A stretch of DNA of 64,000 nt from contig CAJTYL010000001.1 in assembly GCA_910583855.1 (NCBI GenBank), positions 62,001 to 126,000 on the forward strand, read 5' to 3'. This DNA comes from an uncultured Christensenella sp. (GTDB lineage Bacteria; Bacillota; Clostridia; Christensenellales; Borkfalkiaceae). Shown here piece after piece: positions 33,493 to 42,563 of this stretch. The notes under the pieces are model-generated. The model saw nothing but the letters and a program-made list of their open reading frames with translations. It was not told the DNA's origin and did not search any database. A program made the translations under genes and the position numbers. Position 1 is the stretch's first letter; each line of letters starts with the position of its first letter.

Positions 33493-34491
33493 TTATTTCG
33501 CGTACACTTCCGCGTATATTTTCTGCGCCGTCTCGGTGATTACGAGGTCGTCGAAATTTACTCTACGGGTAAGCTCGCCCGCGCTCTCGATAATATCTTG
33601 CAAGCGGTTGAACGCGCTCTCCTTCATCGCCATATTTTCAACCCAGGCGTCAATACTTTTATAGCTGTCGATAGAGGTCTTTACGCTGTCAACGCTCGTG
33701 TTCGCAAAGTAGCCGACTATTTTGTTTGCTACGGTAAGGCTGTCGTTTTCATAGAGATATTTAGTGGCTTTAGTCGTTGCTCGGAGAAGGGCTTCTACCT
33801 TGTCGCCGTGGTCGTTGATAAAGCTCTGTTTTGCCATAAAACAGGTGTAGGGGACCTCGCCTGAAAGCGCGCCCACCGCGCCGAGGACGTAGCCGCTACC
33901 TGCTTTTTCGTAGTCGGAAGCTACGGGCTCGAACATAGTGCAGTAGTCAGCCGTGCCGCCGAGGAAGGACGACGTCATAAAGTTGAAGTCGATATTGGTA
34001 ATATAATTGGGTTTAACCCCGAGTTCTTTCATTACGTACTGGAATGTCATCATAGGCACGCCGCCCGGTCTGCCCGCAAGAACGTCCTTGCCGTCTAAGC
34101 TGTGCCAGTCGAAGTCCTTTTCGTCGGTTCTCCCTACGAGAAAGCTTCCGTCGCGGTTGGTCATTTGCCCGAAAACCTTGGGTGCGTCCTCGTCGCCGCC
34201 TATGAAGGTATAAATCGCCGCTTCGGGTCCGCAGAAGCCCACGTCCGCCGCGCCCGATAAAACCGCAGCCATGGTGTTGTTTGCGCCGCCGCCGTTTTCA
34301 AGCTCTATAGAATAGCCTTCTTCTTCAAAGTACCCCAAAGCGTCCGCAAGATATAAGGGCGCGTAGAATACCGAGTGCGTAACTTCGTTGATTTTTATCA
34401 CGCTCTTATCGTTTTTACAGCCCGTAAAAGCGAATGGCAGAGCTATGGATATGCACGCTGCAAGAATGCAGCTTAAAATTTTCTTATTCAA
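33493..34491 (-). CDS. NMT1/THI5-like ABC substrate-binding lipoprotein
   Basis: A lipoprotein signal (KKILSCILAACIS, hydrophobic core, lipobox FTGC) is followed by an SBP fold with the NMT1/SsuA start INEVTHSVFYAPLYLADALG, then GGGANNTMAAVLSGAADVGF. This group binds thiamine pyrimidines, sulfonates or nitrate. No TPP riboswitch precedes the operon, so the ligand is open. I prefer the TTG start at 34491 behind AAGGAG (12 bases). The ATG at 34527 would add 12 residues but lies in the likely -10 box. Confidence 0.82.
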   Translation of the reverse strand: MNKKILSCILAACISIALPFAFTGCKNDKSVIKINEVTHSVFYAPLYLADALGYFEEEGYSIELENGGGANNTMAAVLSGAADVGFCGPEAAIYTFIGGDEDAPKVFGQMTNRDGSFLVGRTDEKDFDWHSLDGKDVLAGRPGGVPMMTFQYVMKELGVKPNYITNIDFNFMTSSFLGGTADYCTMFEPVASDYEKAGSGYVLGAVGALSGEVPYTCFMAKQSFINDHGDKVEALLRATTKATKYLYENDSLTVANKIVGYFANTSVDSVKTSIDSYKSIDAWVENMAMKESAFNRLQDIIESAGELTRRVNFDDLVITETAQKIYAEVYAK

Positions 34492-34525
34492 TTTGAGTTT
34501 TTGCTCCTTAAAAATTTGATAATAC

Positions 34526-34556
34526 ATTGTATGCGCGGCGCGTTTGCGTTTGACAA
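34526..34556 (-). promoter_or_regulatory. probable promoter of the ABC importer operon
   Basis: On the minus strand, TTGTCA (34556-34551) and TACAAT (34531-34526) with a 19-base spacer. Its -35 box shares bases with the divergent valS promoter. Confidence 0.45.
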
Positions 34557-34578
34557 CCGTAAAACCTTAATATATAAT
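34550..34578 (+). promoter_or_regulatory. valS promoter
   Basis: Consensus TTGACA (34550-34555), a 17-base spacer and TATAAT (34573-34578). The leader is about 178 nt. It has distal complements CGGCGCT / AGCGCCG but no T-box AGGGTGG-type motif. Confidence 0.8.
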
Positions 34579-34762
34579 AGAAAAGCATATTATAGAAAGT
34601 ATATTATAGTAAGTTAAACCCATATTTACGGCGCTCTGCGGTGTTGCGGCAATTTTTTCTCCGGTCGTTTAAGCAAAGTAAACCTCCCTTCGTAAAAATC
34701 ACTGTGCCTTACATAGCGCCGCATCTCTGGGTTTGAGCTATTTGAGTTGCTACGGAGACAGA

Positions 34763-37378
34763 ATGGAAAAAACTTATAACCCCAAGGAATTTGAGGACAG
34801 ACTTTATAAAGAGTGGGAAGAAGGCGGTTGCTTCAAGGCGGTAAGGGACGACGACAAGGTTCCTTTCACCGTTATGATGCCCCCTCCCAACATCACGGGT
34901 CAGCTCCATATGGGTCACGCTATGGACGAAACCTTGCAGGACACCATAGTCCGCTTTAAGCGTATGCAGGGCTATTGCGCGCTTTGGCTTCCCGGTACCG
35001 ACCACGCGTCCATCGCAACAGAGGTAAAGGTAGCGGAGCAGATTAAAGCCGAGGGCGGAAGTAAGGAAAGTTTGGGGAGAGAGGGCTTTTTAGAACGCGC
35101 CTGGGCGTGGAAAGAAAAGTACGCGGGCAGGATTGTGGAGCAGCTTAAAAAGCTCGGTTCTTCGTGCGACTGGTCGCGCCTTACCTTTACTATGGACGAA
35201 AAGTGCTCCAAAGCGGTAAGGGAGGTTTTCGTCAACCTCTACAACAAAAAGCTCATTTACAGGGGCAGCAGAATAATTAATTGGTGTCCTTGCTGTAAGA
35301 CGGGTATTTCGGACGTCGAAGTTGTTTATACGGAGGAAAACGGAAACTTCTGGCATATAAACTACCCCGTCGAGGGCGAGGATATTTGCCTTGAGGTTGC
35401 TACGACCCGCCCCGAAACGATGTTCGGCGACACTGCGGTTGCAGTCAATCCCAACGATAATCGCTATAAGCATTTAATCGGTAAGAACGTAATTCTGCCC
35501 GTAGTTAATAAAGCTATTCCCATCGTCGGCGACGAACACGCCGATATGGAGTTCGGCACGGGTTGCGTCAAGATAACCCCCGCCCACGACCCCAACGACT
35601 TCGAGGTGGGTTTAAGACACGGCTTGCCCGTCGTTCGCGTTATGAACGACGACGGCACTATGAACGAGCTTGCCGGCAAGTATGCGGGGCTTGACAGATA
35701 CGAGTGCAGAAAGCGGCTTGTCGGGGAATTGAAGTCAAGCGGCGCTTTGGTAAAAGTAGAGCCCCACGCGCACAACGTCGGGCACTGCTACCGTTGCAAC
35801 ACAACCGTCGAGCCCTTAGTTTCCAAGCAGTGGTTCGTAAAAATGCAGACCCTTGCGCGTCCCGCAATCGACGCTGTTACAGACAAGAAGGTTACCTTCG
35901 TTCCCGAAAGGTTTGCGAAAATTTACTACAACTGGATGGAAAACGTCAAGGACTGGTGCATTTCCCGTCAGCTTTGGTGGGGGCACCGCATACCCGTATG
36001 GTACTGCGGGGATTGCGGCAAAGAAATCTGCGCAAAGGTCGACCCCGAGGTTTGTCCTCACTGCGGCGGCACGCATCTTAAACAGGACGAGGACGTCCTC
36101 GACACTTGGTTCTCTTCCGCGCTGTGGCCCTTCTCCACGTTGGGCTTCCCCGACGACACCTCCGATTTGGAATACTTCTACCCGGGCGACGTGCTCGTTA
36201 CGGGTTACGATATAATCTTCTTCTGGGTTGCCAGAATGATATTCTCGGGGCTTGAGCATATGCGCAAAGTTCCCTTCCGCGACGTGCTCATTCACGGGCT
36301 AGTCCGCGATGAAAAGGGCGTAAAGATGTCAAAGTCACTGGGTAACGGCGTCGACCCCCTCGAGGTTATCGACAAGTACGGCGCGGACAGCCTGAGGTTT
36401 TCGCTTCTGCAGGGTGTAGCTCCCGGCAACGACACCCGCTATTCGGACGCAAAGGTAGAAGCCTGCCGCAACTTTATGAACAAAATCTGGAACGCCAGCC
36501 GCTTCGTAATTATGAGCGCTGAGGGCGCACGGGTTAAGCCGCTTGAAGAAGTCAAGCTTTCCCACGCGGATAAGTGGATAATCTCCCGCTTGCAGTCGGC
36601 TATACGCGACGTAACGTTGACTTTGAACAAATTCGAGTTTGGCGTTGCCTGCCAGATAATGTACGATTTTATGTGGTCGGACTTTTGCGATTGGTATATC
36701 GAGCTCGTGAAGCCTGCGTTAAAGTCGGACGATGCGTCAAAGCGCGACGGTGCGCTTTCCGTTCTCACGTTCGTTTTGGAGAACGCGTTAAAACTTCTTC
36801 ACCCGTTCGTGCCGTTCATTACCGACGAAATTTACCGTAACCTTCCCAATACCGACGGCACTATAATGACAAAGGAATTCCCCCGCTACAATTCAAGGCG
36901 GGCTTACAAAAAGGACGCGGCGGCCTTCGACGGCGTAAAAGAAATCATCTCCGCCGTCCGCGCCGTAAAGACGGAAGTCGGATGTCCCCCTTCGCGCAAG
37001 GTAAGTCTCTATGTCGTCACCGATAATAAACGGCTTATTTCCGCCAATCAGGACAGTATATTAAAGCTTGCGGGCGCAAAGGAAATTCACTTCGTATCTT
37101 CCCCCGAAGAGGCGGGAGAGAGGACGGTTACCAAGGTCGTCTCCGTAGGTACGGTGTTCATTCCTATGGGCGAACTTTTAGACCTCGAAAAAGAAAAAGC
37201 ACGCTTACAGGGCGAGCTTGAAAAGGTCAACGGAGAGATACAGCGCGCTGACGGCAAGCTGAACAATAAAGGTTTTATGGCAAAAGCGCCTAAAAAGCTT
37301 GTCGATGAGGAGCTTGCAAAGCGCAACAAATACGTTGAAATGCGTGAAAAAATCATAACCCAGCTTAAAAATTTATAA
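34763..37378 (+). CDS. valS: valyl-tRNA synthetase
   Basis: ValRS charges tRNA-Val. The 871-residue class I enzyme has the HIGH motif as HMGH (in PPPNITGQLHMGHA, near residue 49), LPGTDHAS, the editing domain (TTRPETMFGDTAVAVNP), two Cys pairs that look like zinc sites (CPCCKTG; CGDCG with CPHCGG), KMSKSLGN near residue 521, an anticodon-binding domain and a C-terminal coiled coil from about 805. I start at the ATG at 34763 with GGAG at the right distance. It leads a long co-directional run into the polysaccharide locus. Confidence 0.96.
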   Translation: MEKTYNPKEFEDRLYKEWEEGGCFKAVRDDDKVPFTVMMPPPNITGQLHMGHAMDETLQDTIVRFKRMQGYCALWLPGTDHASIATEVKVAEQIKAEGGSKESLGREGFLERAWAWKEKYAGRIVEQLKKLGSSCDWSRLTFTMDEKCSKAVREVFVNLYNKKLIYRGSRIINWCPCCKTGISDVEVVYTEENGNFWHINYPVEGEDICLEVATTRPETMFGDTAVAVNPNDNRYKHLIGKNVILPVVNKAIPIVGDEHADMEFGTGCVKITPAHDPNDFEVGLRHGLPVVRVMNDDGTMNELAGKYAGLDRYECRKRLVGELKSSGALVKVEPHAHNVGHCYRCNTTVEPLVSKQWFVKMQTLARPAIDAVTDKKVTFVPERFAKIYYNWMENVKDWCISRQLWWGHRIPVWYCGDCGKEICAKVDPEVCPHCGGTHLKQDEDVLDTWFSSALWPFSTLGFPDDTSDLEYFYPGDVLVTGYDIIFFWVARMIFSGLEHMRKVPFRDVLIHGLVRDEKGVKMSKSLGNGVDPLEVIDKYGADSLRFSLLQGVAPGNDTRYSDAKVEACRNFMNKIWNASRFVIMSAEGARVKPLEEVKLSHADKWIISRLQSAIRDVTLTLNKFEFGVACQIMYDFMWSDFCDWYIELVKPALKSDDASKRDGALSVLTFVLENALKLLHPFVPFITDEIYRNLPNTDGTIMTKEFPRYNSRRAYKKDAAAFDGVKEIISAVRAVKTEVGCPPSRKVSLYVVTDNKRLISANQDSILKLAGAKEIHFVSSPEEAGERTVTKVVSVGTVFIPMGELLDLEKEKARLQGELEKVNGEIQRADGKLNNKGFMAKAPKKLVDEELAKRNKYVEMREKIITQLKNL

Positions 37379-37387
37379 GGCGGAATT

Positions 37388-38878
37388 ATGGCTAAGAAAG
37401 TCACTAAAACACAGGCTAAAAAGGCGGCTAAGGCGGCGAAAAAACATCCCGTTGCGGTAATAATAATCGTTGGGCTGCTTTTAATGCTCGTTATCGCGGC
37501 AGTTGTGCTATACTTTGTAAAGCCCGACCTGTATCATAAATATCTCGGCGTGGGCGGACACGCTTACACCGAGTGGGAAACGACCGAAGCAAGCTGCAAT
37601 AAGGACGGCGTAAAAACGCGTTACTGCACCGTCTGCGGAGAGGAGGAAAGCGAGGTTATTCCCGCTACGGGCAATCACTCATACGGCGAATGGACAACTA
37701 CCGACCCGACCTGCGGCGAGGACGGAAAAAGAGAACGCGTCTGCTCCGTTTGCTACGATAAACAGGTCGAGATTATCCCCGCCACCGGTAAACACATTAT
37801 GGGTCCCGACAACGTTTGCACCGTCTGCGGATATAATCCCAATGCGCCGGCTATTTCAGACGTAGAAGTACATTTCTTGGAGCTCGGCAATAAGAACTCA
37901 GGCGACTGTACCCTTATCAAATGCGGCGATACCGAAGTTTTAATAGACGCAGGCTCTAAGCGCAACAGCACCAAGACGGTCAAAGATTATATCGATAAGT
38001 ATTGCACGGACGGCAAGCTTGAATACGTAGTTGCCACCCACGCCCACGAGGACCACATTGCGGCGCTTGCGGGTGAAGAGAATAAAAACAACGGCGTACT
38101 ATATAGCTACGAGATAGGCACTATTATCACGTACGCAGGGCACAAGACGACTTCCAAGATTTATAACGACTTTGAAAAAGCCGTAACATACGCGGTAAGT
38201 CAGGGAGCGATTCGCTATACCGCAAAGGAGTGCTGGTACGAACAGAACGGCGCTAAAAAGCAGTATTTCCTTGACGATAAAGAATTAGTGTCATTTAACG
38301 TTCTTTACCAGAAGTATTACGACCAAACGACTTCCAACGAAAACAATTATTCCGTCTGCACGCTTTTGTCTCAGAAAATAAATAAAAACGATACCTACCA
38401 TTATTTGTTTACGGGCGATTTGGAAAAAGGAGGGGAAGAATCCTTAGCTCAAAATAATAAATTGCCTAAGTGCAAACTTTTTAAAGGCGGGCACCACGGT
38501 TCTTCCACTTCGTCAAACGACGTTCTTTTAAGTAAAATTCAACCCGAAAATATTGCAATCTGCACTTGCGCTGGTACGTACGAGTATGCCGATAAGCCTA
38601 ACACCAAGCCGAATTATCTCCCCGAGGAGACGGCAAAGCTCAACACCTTCCCCACACAGGAAGCTATAGACAGAATGGCGAAATATACGGACAAAATTTA
38701 CGTTACTACGATGGGAGTATTGGGCAGCGACTATTCCACCTCGGACTTTAAACCGATGAACGGAAACATAGTTTTCTACACCGAAAAGGGCGAGTTAAAA
38801 CTCCGCTGTTCAAACAATACGACAATTTTGAAAGATACAGAGTGGTTCAAAGAAAACCGAACGTGGAACGGCGTTTAA
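37388..38878 (+). CDS. membrane-anchored MBL-fold protein with Cys-rich repeats
   Basis: The 496-residue protein has a very basic N-terminus, one transmembrane helix (about 22-45), two and a half ~45-residue repeats of the form TEW-x-TTEASC...C-x-x-CG (about 57-150), and a ComEC/Rec2-like metallo-beta-lactamase domain (about 158-496) with THAHEDH near 221 and KGGHHGSST near 368. The repeats occur in clostridial surface proteins, where each supplies a Cys pair. The catalytic domain faces outside, so it may hydrolyse an extracellular phosphoester or nucleic acid. Substrate unknown. It lies between valS and the polysaccharide genes. Confidence 0.8.
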   Translation: MAKKVTKTQAKKAAKAAKKHPVAVIIIVGLLLMLVIAAVVLYFVKPDLYHKYLGVGGHAYTEWETTEASCNKDGVKTRYCTVCGEEESEVIPATGNHSYGEWTTTDPTCGEDGKRERVCSVCYDKQVEIIPATGKHIMGPDNVCTVCGYNPNAPAISDVEVHFLELGNKNSGDCTLIKCGDTEVLIDAGSKRNSTKTVKDYIDKYCTDGKLEYVVATHAHEDHIAALAGEENKNNGVLYSYEIGTIITYAGHKTTSKIYNDFEKAVTYAVSQGAIRYTAKECWYEQNGAKKQYFLDDKELVSFNVLYQKYYDQTTSNENNYSVCTLLSQKINKNDTYHYLFTGDLEKGGEESLAQNNKLPKCKLFKGGHHGSSTSSNDVLLSKIQPENIAICTCAGTYEYADKPNTKPNYLPEETAKLNTFPTQEAIDRMAKYTDKIYVTTMGVLGSDYSTSDFKPMNGNIVFYTEKGELKLRCSNNTTILKDTEWFKENRTWNGV

Positions 38879-38906
38879 AAATTTCAAAAGTAAAAAGAGG
38901 AAAAAT

Positions 38907-40109
38907 ATGAACATACAGTTTTCACCCCCCGATATTTCAGAGATTGAAATAGAAGAAGTAACCCAAGCGTTAAAATCCGGCTGGATAACTACGGGACCCA
39001 AAACCAAAGAGCTTGAAAGGCAGGTTGCCGCATTTTGCGGAGTCAACCGCGCCGTGTGTCTGAATTCCCAGACAGCGTGTGCAGAAATGGCTCTCCGCCT
39101 TCTCGGGATAGGTGAGGGCGACGAGGTTATAACCTCGGCTTACACATATACCGCTTCGGCGTCGGTTATTGACCACGTAGGCGCGAAAATCGTCCTTGTC
39201 GATACGCAAAAGGACTGCCTTGAAATGGACTACGACAAGTTGGAGGCGGCTATCACCGAAAAGACCAAAGCGGTCATCCCCGTGGACCTTGCGGGTATCC
39301 CCTGCGACTACGACAGGATTTTCAAAATCGTAAACGATAAAAAAGAGCTTTTCAAACCCGCCAACGACTTGCAAAAGGCGATAGGAAGGGTTATCGTCCT
39401 TGCGGACGCTGCACACGCCTTTGGCGCAATTTGGCACGGTAAGCCCGTAGGCAGCATAGCGGACTTTTCCGCATTTTCCTTTCACGCCGTAAAGAATTTT
39501 ACCACGGCGGAGGGCGGCGCGCTCACGTGGAGGGATATCGAGGGTTTCGATAACGAAGAAATTTATCATAAATTGCAGCTCTTGTCCCTTCACGGTCAGT
39601 CAAAGGACGCGCTTGCAAAAACTCAGCTCGGCGCGTGGGAGTACGATATTGCGGGCACTTGGTACAAGTGCAATATGACGGACGTTGCCGCGGCTATGGG
39701 ACTTGCGCAAATGAAGCGTTATCCCGCAATGCTCAAACGCAGAATGGAGATTATACAAAAGTATAAGGACGCCTTCCTGCCCGTGGGCATCAAGGTCTTG
39801 ACTCACTTCGCGGGCGACTATTCGTCATCGGGTCATCTCTATATTACCCGCATACCAAATATAACGCCTGAACAGCGCAACGAAATAATCGTTAAAATGG
39901 GCGGGAGGGGCATAGCCTGCAACGTTCACTATAAACCCCTGCCCATGCACACGGCATATAAAAAGCTCGGGTTCGATATAAATGACTTCCCCAACGCCTA
40001 CAAAAACTTTAAAAACTCAATCACTTTGCCGTTGCATACGTGCCTTACGGACGAAGAGGTGGAGTATATCATAGAAAATTATACCGAAATCGTCAGAGAG
40101 TACTTATAA
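38907..40109 (+). CDS. DegT/DnrJ/EryC1-family sugar aminotransferase
   Basis: A PLP enzyme of 400 residues that aminates nucleotide-linked keto-sugars. It has the N-terminal LKSGWITTGPKTKELE, PVDLAGIPCDYD, DAAHAFGA and the PLP lysine K196 in SFHAVKNFTTAEGG. It opens the polysaccharide locus, and its stop overlaps the sugar-transferase start (TAATG). The partner dehydratase is not nearby, so the keto-sugar must come from elsewhere in the genome. Confidence 0.92.
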   Translation: MNIQFSPPDISEIEIEEVTQALKSGWITTGPKTKELERQVAAFCGVNRAVCLNSQTACAEMALRLLGIGEGDEVITSAYTYTASASVIDHVGAKIVLVDTQKDCLEMDYDKLEAAITEKTKAVIPVDLAGIPCDYDRIFKIVNDKKELFKPANDLQKAIGRVIVLADAAHAFGAIWHGKPVGSIADFSAFSFHAVKNFTTAEGGALTWRDIEGFDNEEIYHKLQLLSLHGQSKDALAKTQLGAWEYDIAGTWYKCNMTDVAAAMGLAQMKRYPAMLKRRMEIIQKYKDAFLPVGIKVLTHFAGDYSSSGHLYITRIPNITPEQRNEIIVKMGGRGIACNVHYKPLPMHTAYKKLGFDINDFPNAYKNFKNSITLPLHTCLTDEEVEYIIENYTEIVREYL

Positions 40110-40798
40110 TGCTTATAAAAAAATGGGAGAAGCTGCCGCAGAATATGCAGTGTGAAGCGGTGCGCCCTTATTACGAAAAGTTGAAGAAGAAGAATTTCAG
40201 TCTGTTCTGGAAAAGAGTTTTCGATATTTTCGTCTCCTCGATAATGCTTATACTTTTAAGCCTGCTGTTTTTAGTCCTTGCGATAGCGATTAAAATCGAT
40301 TCCCGCGGCCCTGTGTTTTTCAGACAGATCAGGGTCACGCAGTACGGCAAAACTTTCAGAATTTTCAAATTCCGCACTATGGTCAACGACGCGGACAAGA
40401 TAGGCTCTCAGGTTACCGTCAGCCACGATACAAGAATCACGCGGGTTGGCAAATTTATACGCAAGTGCAGGCTTGACGAGGTTAGCCAGCTTATCGACGT
40501 GTGGCGGGGGACTATGTCCTTCGTCGGTACCCGCCCCGAAGTTCCCAAATACGTGGAAAGGTATTCGGACGAAATGCTCGCAACCCTGCTTTTGCCCGCA
40601 GGCGTAACAAGCTTTGCAAGCATAAAATTCAAGGACGAGGACGAGCTTTTAAAAGACGCCGCAAACGTTGACGATACATACGTGAACGAGGTCCTGCCAA
40701 AGAAAATGGAATACAACCTGCAATCGCTCGAAAAATACGGTTTTTGGCGCGATATAGGCACTATGTTCAAAACGGTAGGCGCTATTTTAAAGAGGTAA
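40109..40798 (+). CDS. initiating sugar-phosphate transferase (PglC/WcaJ-like)
   Basis: The 229-residue protein has a membrane-association helix near residues 33-55 and the bacterial sugar transferase core: DSRGPVFFRQIRVTQYGKTF, KFRTMV, RCRLDE-type KCRLDEVSQL and SFVGTRPEVPKYV. Such enzymes put the first sugar-1-phosphate on undecaprenyl phosphate. The short form without extra N-terminal helices fits PglC. The preceding aminotransferase suggests an amino-sugar donor. Confidence 0.92.
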   Translation: MLIKKWEKLPQNMQCEAVRPYYEKLKKKNFSLFWKRVFDIFVSSIMLILLSLLFLVLAIAIKIDSRGPVFFRQIRVTQYGKTFRIFKFRTMVNDADKIGSQVTVSHDTRITRVGKFIRKCRLDEVSQLIDVWRGTMSFVGTRPEVPKYVERYSDEMLATLLLPAGVTSFASIKFKDEDELLKDAANVDDTYVNEVLPKKMEYNLQSLEKYGFWRDIGTMFKTVGAILKR

Positions 40799-40800
40799 AA

Positions 40801-41586
40801 ATGGAAGAGAAAGTATCGGTCATAGTGCCGAATTACAACTGTGAAAAGTTTATAGAGGAAACGGTAAATTCGGTTATTAACCAGACCTATAAAAATTGGG
40901 AGCTTTTGATAGTCGACGACTGCTCGACCGACGGTTCGGTAGAGGTAATAAAAAAGTTACAGGCTGCCGACGGCAGAATAAAGCTTTTTATAAACGAAAA
41001 GAACAGCGGAGCCGCCGCATCGAGAAATAAAGCTCTGAAAGAAGCTTCGGGTAAATGGATTGCGTTTTTGGACAGCGACGATTTATGGCTTCCGGACAAG
41101 CTTGAAAAACAGATAGCTTTTATGGAAGAAAACGGATATAAATTCAGCTATACCGCTTACGAACATATAGACGAAAATTCTAATTCTTTAAACGTCCGTG
41201 TGACGGGTCCCAAGGTGCTTTCAAAAAGAAAAATGTTCCGCTATTGTTACCCCGGGTGTTTAACCGTAATGTACGATAGCTCAGACGTAGGCGCTGTACA
41301 AATTCCCGACGAAATAGCGAACGGCGAAAACGACTATGCGATATGGCTTAAAGTCTGCAAGGCTTACAAGTGCTATTATTTAAACGAAATACTATCGCTT
41401 TACCGCGTAAGAAATTCTTCGCTTTCGCATAAGAGTAAAAAGACCAAACTGATGAAAAACCATTATCGCCTGTTCCGCATAAGCGAGGGGCGTTCGTCTG
41501 TCGGCGCATTCTTTTGCTTACTAAGAAATTTATTTTACGGTTTTTGGAAAAAAGTAATCTACGTAAAAAAGGTCAATAGAAAATAA
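40801..41586 (+). CDS. family 2 glycosyltransferase
   Basis: 261 residues with a GT-A fold: VSVIVPNYNCEKFIEETVNS, LLIVDDCSTDGS, SGAAASRNKAL and the metal-binding DSDD in IAFLDSDDLW near residue 84. The start is the ATG at 40801 behind AGAGG. Acceptor and donor are unknown; it is the second step of the locus. Confidence 0.92.
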   Translation: MEEKVSVIVPNYNCEKFIEETVNSVINQTYKNWELLIVDDCSTDGSVEVIKKLQAADGRIKLFINEKNSGAAASRNKALKEASGKWIAFLDSDDLWLPDKLEKQIAFMEENGYKFSYTAYEHIDENSNSLNVRVTGPKVLSKRKMFRYCYPGCLTVMYDSSDVGAVQIPDEIANGENDYAIWLKVCKAYKCYYLNEILSLYRVRNSSLSHKSKKTKLMKNHYRLFRISEGRSSVGAFFCLLRNLFYGFWKKVIYVKKVNRK

Positions 41587-41597
41587 GGTATAACGCT

Positions 41598-42563
41598 ATG
41601 TCGGATGCAGCAGAATTGGTTTCAATAATCGTTCCCGTTTACAATACGGAGCAATATCTTAAACGCTGCGTCGACAGTATTTTGGCGCAGTCGTATAAAA
41701 ATATAGAAATTATTCTCGTGGACGACGGTAGCGCCGACGGCAGCTCAGCAATCTGCGACGGTTACCAAAGTGAGTACCCCAACGTAAAGGTTATCCATAA
41801 AAATAACGGCGGGCTGTCCGATACGCGAAACGTCGGCATGCGCGCCGCAAACGGGGAATTTATCGCATTCGTTGACAGCGACGACTGTATCGACAGTCGC
41901 ATGATTGAATATTGCGTCGGGGCAACAAGAAAAACGTCAGCCGATATCGTAGGATTTCAGTGGCAGAATTTCAGCGACGCAATCCCTCGGGCGAAATGCG
42001 GCAAGAAATTAAAAGTCGTCAAAGGCGCGAAAATTTTGCCCTATTATTTAATTAAAAACCGTTTGTATTGCTCGGTCCGTTATCTGTACCGTAAAAATAT
42101 AATCGACGAAAACGGTTTGAATTTCGACCCTTCCGTCCGTCTGGGCGAGGACCAACTCTTTATTTACAATTACGTTAAACGCTGTAAAATTTCGGCAACG
42201 CTTTCTTACGACGGTTATTTCTATTTTAACAATCCCCTGTCGCTGTCGTCGGGCGTAGTAAAGCAAAATCATTATTGCGATTTGGAAGTCAGGAACTTTA
42301 TTCTTTCCGATTGCTCGGGTAAGAATAAAAAAAGGGCGAACGCACACCTTTTAAAGGGCTATTTGGCGTTCTGTTTAAAAGCAATCAAATACGGTAGCAC
42401 CTGTGAAGAGGATATAGTTTCGCACTATAGAAAAACCGTAAAAAAGAATATATTCAAAATACTGTTTTCCGCGCTTTTTGAAGCCAAATATAAGCTTGCG
42501 GCGTTGTCTCTTTGTTGTTCCGTCGGTTTAACCAAGAAATTGCTCGGGGGAATAAGTTTATGA
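41598..42563 (+). CDS. family 2 glycosyltransferase (EpsJ/CpsI-like)
   Basis: 321 residues. The GT-A core reads VSIIVPVYNTEQYLKRCVDS, ILVDDGSADGS, GLSDTRNVGM and AFVDSDD near residue 94, followed by a C-terminal helical region. AAGG lies before the ATG. It overlaps the next gene by 4 bases (ATGA). Confidence 0.92.
   Translation: MSDAAELVSIIVPVYNTEQYLKRCVDSILAQSYKNIEIILVDDGSADGSSAICDGYQSEYPNVKVIHKNNGGLSDTRNVGMRAANGEFIAFVDSDDCIDSRMIEYCVGATRKTSADIVGFQWQNFSDAIPRAKCGKKLKVVKGAKILPYYLIKNRLYCSVRYLYRKNIIDENGLNFDPSVRLGEDQLFIYNYVKRCKISATLSYDGYFYFNNPLSLSSGVVKQNHYCDLEVRNFILSDCSGKNKKRANAHLLKGYLAFCLKAIKYGSTCEEDIVSHYRKTVKKNIFKILFSALFEAKYKLAALSLCCSVGLTKKLLGGISL

Noticed and set aside
34492..34550. TPP riboswitch for the NMT1-type importer
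   Set aside because: The space between the divergent promoters and the lipoprotein start is too short, and no CTGAGA-type element is seen.
34585..34762. T-box riboswitch expected upstream of valS
   Set aside because: I find no AGGGTGG-type T-box sequence and no terminator hairpin with a T run before the ATG.
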